This document shows positions 60,553-64,000 of a stretch of 64,000 bases of DNA, piece by piece (positions within the stretch are counted from its first letter, which is position 1; every line of letters starts with the position of its first letter). The translations under genes and the position numbers were made by a program. Source of the DNA: Advenella sp. FME57 (GTDB lineage: Bacteria; Pseudomonadota; Gammaproteobacteria; Burkholderiales; Burkholderiaceae_B); contig NZ_JABUXU010000005.1 in the NCBI RefSeq assembly GCF_014897675.1, positions 186,001-250,000 on the forward strand, written 5' to 3'. The notes under the pieces are model-generated. The model saw nothing but the letters and a program-made list of their open reading frames with translations, did no database searches and was not told the DNA's origin.

Positions 60553-61584
60553 TTATTGCCCGATTGTCACGCCGGTCGTCTTGACAATGGTTTCCCATTT
60601 CTTGCGATCGGTTTCAACAAACGCTTTGGCCTGTTCCAGCGACATGGGCACCGGGGGCAGATAGCCCTGGGCATCCAGGCGAGACACCGTGTCTTGTTCT
60701 TTCAGAACCTGGTTCATGGAAGTGTTCAGGCGCGCCAGGATGGCCGGATCGGTTTTTGCAGGCGCAATCAGCAAGTTCCAGATCTCGATGTTCAGGTCTG
60801 GATAGCCGCTTTCGACCAGCGTCGGAATCTTGTCCATTTGCGGATAGCGCTGCGCACTGCTGACGGCCAGAAACTTGAGCTTGGGATTGCTCAATTGCGC
60901 TTTTGCGGCCGGCCCGGTCAGAATGCCGATAGGAACCTGGCCGCCGATCAAATCGCTGGTCAGCGGCGAGTCGCCTTTGTACGGGATATGCACGATGTCA
61001 AGGTTGGCGATTTTTTTGAAGTACTCGAATACCAGATGGCCGGGCGTGCCTGCGCCGGAAGTGCCGTAAGACAGACTACCCGGCTTGGATTTAGCCAGCG
61101 CCACCAGTTCCTTGATATTGCTGACCGGCAGGTCCTTATTGACGGCAACCACAAGTGGGAGCGAGCCGATGTTGGCAATGGGGACCACGTCTTGCGGCTG
61201 ATAAGGCACTTTCATGCCGATCAGGCGGCCAATGATCGTGCCGCCTACCGGACCTACACCCAGATTATAGCCATCGGGCTGGGCACGGACCACCGAAGCG
61301 ATGCCAATCGTGCCGGCGGCACCGGCGCGGTTTTCCACCACCAGGGTTTGTTTCAACTGCTTGGACATGCCGTCGGCCAGAATGCGCGCGGCAGTATCGC
61401 TGGAGCCACCCGGTGGAAACGGTACGGTCACCTTGATCGGCTTGGACGGATAGGCGTCGTCGGCAGCCAGCGCCGGCATGGGTGCCAGCAGCGTGGCGCA
61501 GAACGTCAGCGCAACTGCCAGGACACCCTGGATGCGCAAACCGGCGCCAGGGGCAAGGGACGAAATAGGGGAAGACTGTCTCAT
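60553..61584 (-). CDS. Bug-family (TctC-like) periplasmic solute-binding protein
   Basis: A 343-residue binding protein. A long signal peptide (about 1-41, ending PMPALAADD) is followed by AYPSKPIKVTVPFPPGGSSDTAARILADG, VENRAGAAG, and the ligand loop HIPYKGDSPL. I start at ATG 61584, which has GAGGAA upstream, rather than at an ATG four codons earlier. It is divergent from a CoA-transferase gene. A promoter with TTGACA-17-TAGCAT and inverted repeats lies between them. Confidence 0.92.
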   Translation of the reverse strand: MRQSSPISSLAPGAGLRIQGVLAVALTFCATLLAPMPALAADDAYPSKPIKVTVPFPPGGSSDTAARILADGMSKQLKQTLVVENRAGAAGTIGIASVVRAQPDGYNLGVGPVGGTIIGRLIGMKVPYQPQDVVPIANIGSLPLVVAVNKDLPVSNIKELVALAKSKPGSLSYGTSGAGTPGHLVFEYFKKIANLDIVHIPYKGDSPLTSDLIGGQVPIGILTGPAAKAQLSNPKLKFLAVSSAQRYPQMDKIPTLVESGYPDLNIEIWNLLIAPAKTDPAILARLNTSMNQVLKEQDTVSRLDAQGYLPPVPMSLEQAKAFVETDRKKWETIVKTTGVTIGQ

Positions 61585-61667
61585 TGAGTTCCTCATTAAT
61601 AATGTGTTGTGCCCGTTTGTTTTTCTATCTAAGGCTGTGGCGGGTATCGCAGCACTGGACACCGAAC

Positions 61668-61741
61668 ATGCTAGGGTATTCTGTATGTAATGTCAATAGG
61701 TCGTATTATTGAACTATATAGGCTATAATTATGTCCTATTG
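61668..61741. promoter_or_regulatory. Divergent promoter region with CAATAGG/CCTATTG inverted repeats
   Basis: On the minus strand TTGACA (61696-61691), 17 bases and TAGCAT (61673-61668) make a good promoter for the Bug gene. CAATAGG (61694-61700) and CCTATTG (61735-61741) are 7-base inverted arms 34 bases apart. Between them lies TATAG-G-CTATA (61717-61727), and TATAAT (61724-61729) may be the -10 for the plus-strand CoA-transferase. The outer arm overlaps the -35. No regulator gene is adjacent. Confidence 0.6.
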
Positions 61742-61878
61742 GTGCAGCGCGATATCGTGTTCGGATGTTGGTATACCGGCACATGCGGCGCAGACGATGC
61801 GCCAGGATAAATCGTCATGGTTTGTTGACGGTGCGCATGACCACCGAAGCGGTCATGCCAGTTTAAGGAGAGGGAAGG

Positions 61879-63108
61879 ATGAGTCAGAAAAGCGGGCCAC
61901 TGTCGCACGTACGGGTGCTGGATCTGAGTCGCATCATGGCTGCGCCATGGGCGAGCCAGTTGCTGGCAGACATGGGAGCGACGGTCATCAAGGTAGAACG
62001 GCCCGGGCAGGGGGACGATACACGGGCATGGGGTCCTCCGTTTTTACAGGACGGTGCGGGCAACAACACGGCCGAGGCCGGCTACTATCTGTCGGTCAAT
62101 CGTGGCAAGGAATCCATCACCGTGGCCCTGGATACCCCTGAAGGACAGCAGATTGTGCGCGATCTGGCTAAAGACTGCGATATCGTGCTTGAAAATTTCA
62201 AAACGGGCGCGCTGGCAAAATATGGTCTGGATTACGCCAGTCTGAAACAAGTGAATCCGCGTCTGATCTATTGCTCGGTGACCGGTTTCGGCCAGGACGG
62301 TCCTCGTAAAAACGAAGCTGCCTACGACTTTCTGATTCAGGCCATGGGCGGCTTGATGAGCGTGACCGGCGAGCGGGACGACAAGCCCGGCGGCGGGCCG
62401 CAGAAAGTGGGCATCCCCATCGTCGACCTGATGACAGGCATGTATACGGCGGTGGCTGTGCTGGCAGCACTGGCCAATCGCGAGCAGACAGGCGAAGGCG
62501 AGTATATTGATCTGGCCATGCTGGACGTCCAGACTGCTGTGCTGTCGAACCAGGCCATGAATCATCTGCTGTCCGGCAACACACCCAGGCGCGGCGGCAA
62601 TGCGCACCCGAATATTCAGCCGCAGGATGTCTATTGCTGCCAGGATGGGGATGTCATTCTGGCTGTCGGCAACGACAGGCAATTCGTCAAGTTATGCGAT
62701 GCACTGCAGCGGCCCGAGTTGGCCAGCGATGCGCGATTCAGTGTCAATGCCCAGCGAGCGCGCAACGTTGCCGAACTGACGGCGCTGTTGCAGGAAGAGT
62801 TTGCCCGCTGGCCGCGTGCCAAACTGGTTGCGGCCCTGAGCGCAGCCGGCGTGCCTTGCGGCCCGATCAATAGTATTCCCGAGGTGTTTCAGGAGCCGCA
62901 AGTTCAGCATCGTCGCATGCTGCGTAGCGTGCCGCATCCTGCCGGCGTTGCAGTGCCACAGGTCGTCTGCCCGATCAATTTCACCAACCAGCCGCTGCAG
63001 TTTGAGTCGCCACCGCCGCTGCTGGGACAGCATACAGAAAAAATTCTGACTGATCTTGGTTATGACGCAGCGAAGGTTCGCCAGCTACGCGAATCTGGCA
63101 TTGTTTGA
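61879..63108 (+). CDS. CaiB/BaiF-type CoA-transferase (second copy)
   Basis: A 409-residue class III CoA-transferase. VRVLDLSRIMAAPWASQLLADMGATVIKVERPGQGDD is at about 11-47, and the catalytic Asp183 lies in GIPIVDLMTGMYTAV. SVTGFGQDGPRKN and the C-terminal CGPINSIPEVFQEPQVQHR follow. Strongly similar to the transferase at 58293-59516 across its length, so a local duplication or parallel recruitment is likely. It probably makes the CoA thioester that the crotonase directly downstream (18 bases) processes. GGAGAG precedes ATG 61879. Confidence 0.95.
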   Translation: MSQKSGPLSHVRVLDLSRIMAAPWASQLLADMGATVIKVERPGQGDDTRAWGPPFLQDGAGNNTAEAGYYLSVNRGKESITVALDTPEGQQIVRDLAKDCDIVLENFKTGALAKYGLDYASLKQVNPRLIYCSVTGFGQDGPRKNEAAYDFLIQAMGGLMSVTGERDDKPGGGPQKVGIPIVDLMTGMYTAVAVLAALANREQTGEGEYIDLAMLDVQTAVLSNQAMNHLLSGNTPRRGGNAHPNIQPQDVYCCQDGDVILAVGNDRQFVKLCDALQRPELASDARFSVNAQRARNVAELTALLQEEFARWPRAKLVAALSAAGVPCGPINSIPEVFQEPQVQHRRMLRSVPHPAGVAVPQVVCPINFTNQPLQFESPPPLLGQHTEKILTDLGYDAAKVRQLRESGIV

Positions 63109-63125
63109 AGCAAAGGAAAATCAAT

Positions 63126-63890
63126 ATGAATGAAATCCAATTGGAAAAGCAGGGAAACATCGCCATCGTCACACTAGACTCGCCACCGGTCAATGCCCTG
63201 ACCCTGGCGCGCTATGAGGCCATCACCCGGACGTTTGAATCGATCAATGCCATGGACGATATCAATGTCGTCGTATTGACCGCCAAGGGCACCAAAGCCT
63301 TTTGCGCCGGACTCGAACTCAAGGAGTTTCTGGCCGCAACACCGCAGGAAGATCCCGCAAGGGCCAAAGTGGTGCGCGCCACATTCCATGCTATTCGCCA
63401 TTGTGTTGTTCCGGTCATTGCGGCGGTCAATGGGCCGGCGCTGGGCGCTGGCAGTGTGCTGGCCAGCAGCAGCGATATTCGCGTCGCTTCGGAAAAGGCC
63501 ACTTTTTCCATGCCGGAAATTAATGTCGGGCGTTGTGGTGGCGGTGCGCATACCGGTCGCCTGGTGCCGCAAGGCAGCTTGCGCTATATGGCGTTTACGG
63601 GCGAACAGATTAGTGCCTGGGAAGCGCATCGCGTAGGCTTTGTGGAGCGGGTGGTTGCGCCAAGATTGCTGATGCCGACTGCGATGGATATGGCGCAGGT
63701 CATTGCGTCCAAAAGCCGGATCGGCCTGGTGACCATGAAAGAGGCTTTGAACCGGATCGAAGCCATGCCGGTGGACGAAGGCTATGAACTTGAACAGCAG
63801 TACAGCACCAAACTGATGAATTCGGAAGATGCGCGCGAGGCTGTGCGAGCCGTGGTTGAAAAGCGGACGCCGGTGTTCAAGGGACGATAG
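63126..63890 (+). CDS. Enoyl-CoA hydratase/isomerase (crotonase family)
   Basis: A 254-residue crotonase. The two oxyanion-hole segments are FCAGLELKEF (about 59-68) and NGPALGAGSVLASSSDIRVAS (about 102-122). MPEINVGRCGGGAH has a possible catalytic Glu, and GFVERVV and SRIGLVTMKEALNR complete it. The usual GGG is GAG. I start at ATG 63126, where AAGGAAAA precedes, instead of an ATG seven codons earlier. It follows the CoA-transferase by 18 bases and probably hydrates, isomerises or cleaves the resulting CoA ester. Confidence 0.92.
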   Translation: MNEIQLEKQGNIAIVTLDSPPVNALTLARYEAITRTFESINAMDDINVVVLTAKGTKAFCAGLELKEFLAATPQEDPARAKVVRATFHAIRHCVVPVIAAVNGPALGAGSVLASSSDIRVASEKATFSMPEINVGRCGGGAHTGRLVPQGSLRYMAFTGEQISAWEAHRVGFVERVVAPRLLMPTAMDMAQVIASKSRIGLVTMKEALNRIEAMPVDEGYELEQQYSTKLMNSEDAREAVRAVVEKRTPVFKGR

Positions 63891-64000
63891 TCTGATTGAT
63901 ATGCCTTTGGTTACATGGCCGGCTGCATGACTCGGTATAATGCACTAGTTAATGGCGGTGTCGCAGGTGGAAATGTGCTTATGCATTTTGTTTTCCGGCC
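63891..64000 (+). promoter_or_regulatory. Window-end intergenic sequence with a possible promoter
   Basis: After the crotonase stop there is TATAAT (63936-63941) with TTACAT (63911-63916) 19 bases upstream. The spacer is long, so this is only a possible promoter for a gene beyond the window. No gene is visible in the last 110 bases. Confidence 0.3.

Noticed and set aside
58116-61587. Long antisense frames opposite CaiB-1 (350 codons) and the Bug gene (411 codons)
   Set aside because: No domains, no ribosome sites, and the sense genes are complete.
63936-63941. TATAAT near the window end as a firm promoter
   Set aside because: The best -35 is 19 bases away and no downstream gene is visible, so it is recorded only as a low-confidence feature.
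1-64000. tRNA, rRNA, IS elements, prophage, integrase or CRISPR loci
   Set aside because: Looked for and not seen: no transposase, integrase, phage structural or cas proteins among the plausible genes, and no cloverleaf-like sequence was recognised by eye. A tRNAscan or Infernal run would be needed to exclude small RNAs.

Overview
The window reads as chromosome of a betaproteobacterium, most likely Burkholderiales/Alcaligenaceae (Bordetella-Achromobacter-Advenella type). This is an inference from three Bug-family (TctC-like) solute-binding proteins, a MerR/LiuR-controlled leucine-catabolism cluster with aceK inside it, a smg-topB neighbourhood, topoisomerase III with a histone-H1-like Lys/Ala tail, and moderately high GC. 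Coding density is high, and I see no IS element, prophage, CRISPR array, rRNA or tRNA.

Layout. 1-4576: end of an ADP-forming acyl-CoA ligase, a Bug protein and a split pair of acyl-CoA dehydrogenases (ACADs), together an uptake-activation-oxidation unit. 4616-7763: NodB-type polysaccharide deacetylase, then a LysE exporter divergent from a MocR regulator that is interrupted by an in-frame amber stop. 7927-12205: DUF1508 protein, YdgA-like DUF945 protein, nucleoside deoxyribosyltransferase, and panB translationally overlapped with a SET-domain methyltransferase. 12360-14114: acetolactate synthase large subunit followed by a strong terminator. 14376-22807: flavin-dependent monooxygenase, complete Dpp/Opp-type ABC importer and a BAAT-type acyl-CoA hydrolase, with stop-start overlaps between most of the genes. 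22894-27834: an inward-facing operon of Bug protein, CoA ligase, citryl-CoA lyase-like protein and SDR, divergent from an IclR regulator with two overlapping palindromes between them. 27955-29051: paired AhpD/CMD proteins. 29375-29955: HicAB toxin-antitoxin. 29997-39630: methyltransferase, hemN, topB, a 920-residue GDYXXLXY membrane protein, gluQ and smg. 40407-42015: argD-like aminotransferase and a small acidic protein. 42412-51290: leucine/isovalerate catabolism (liuR, liuA, aceK, thiolase, liuB, liuD), with an outward-facing metallo-beta-lactamase-fold hydrolase at 51392. 52830-63890: a second catabolic region with flavin reductase, GST, CMD-family protein, amidohydrolase, a fused double ACAD, two CaiB CoA-transferases, MaoC hydratase, Bug protein and crotonase.

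The common theme is capture of carboxylic acids by periplasmic Bug proteins, conversion to CoA thioesters by ligases or CoA-transferases, and beta-oxidation-like processing. Regulation is unusually legible: I found matching inverted or direct repeats upstream of the MocR, IclR, HicAB, LiuR and CoA-transferase/Bug transcription units. The strongest candidates for undescribed biology are the Bug-CoA ligase-citryl-CoA lyase-SDR module, the swapped-order fusion of two ACAD subunits, and extension of the LiuR regulon to the MBL hydrolase. All functional pathway assignments are inferences from sequence.
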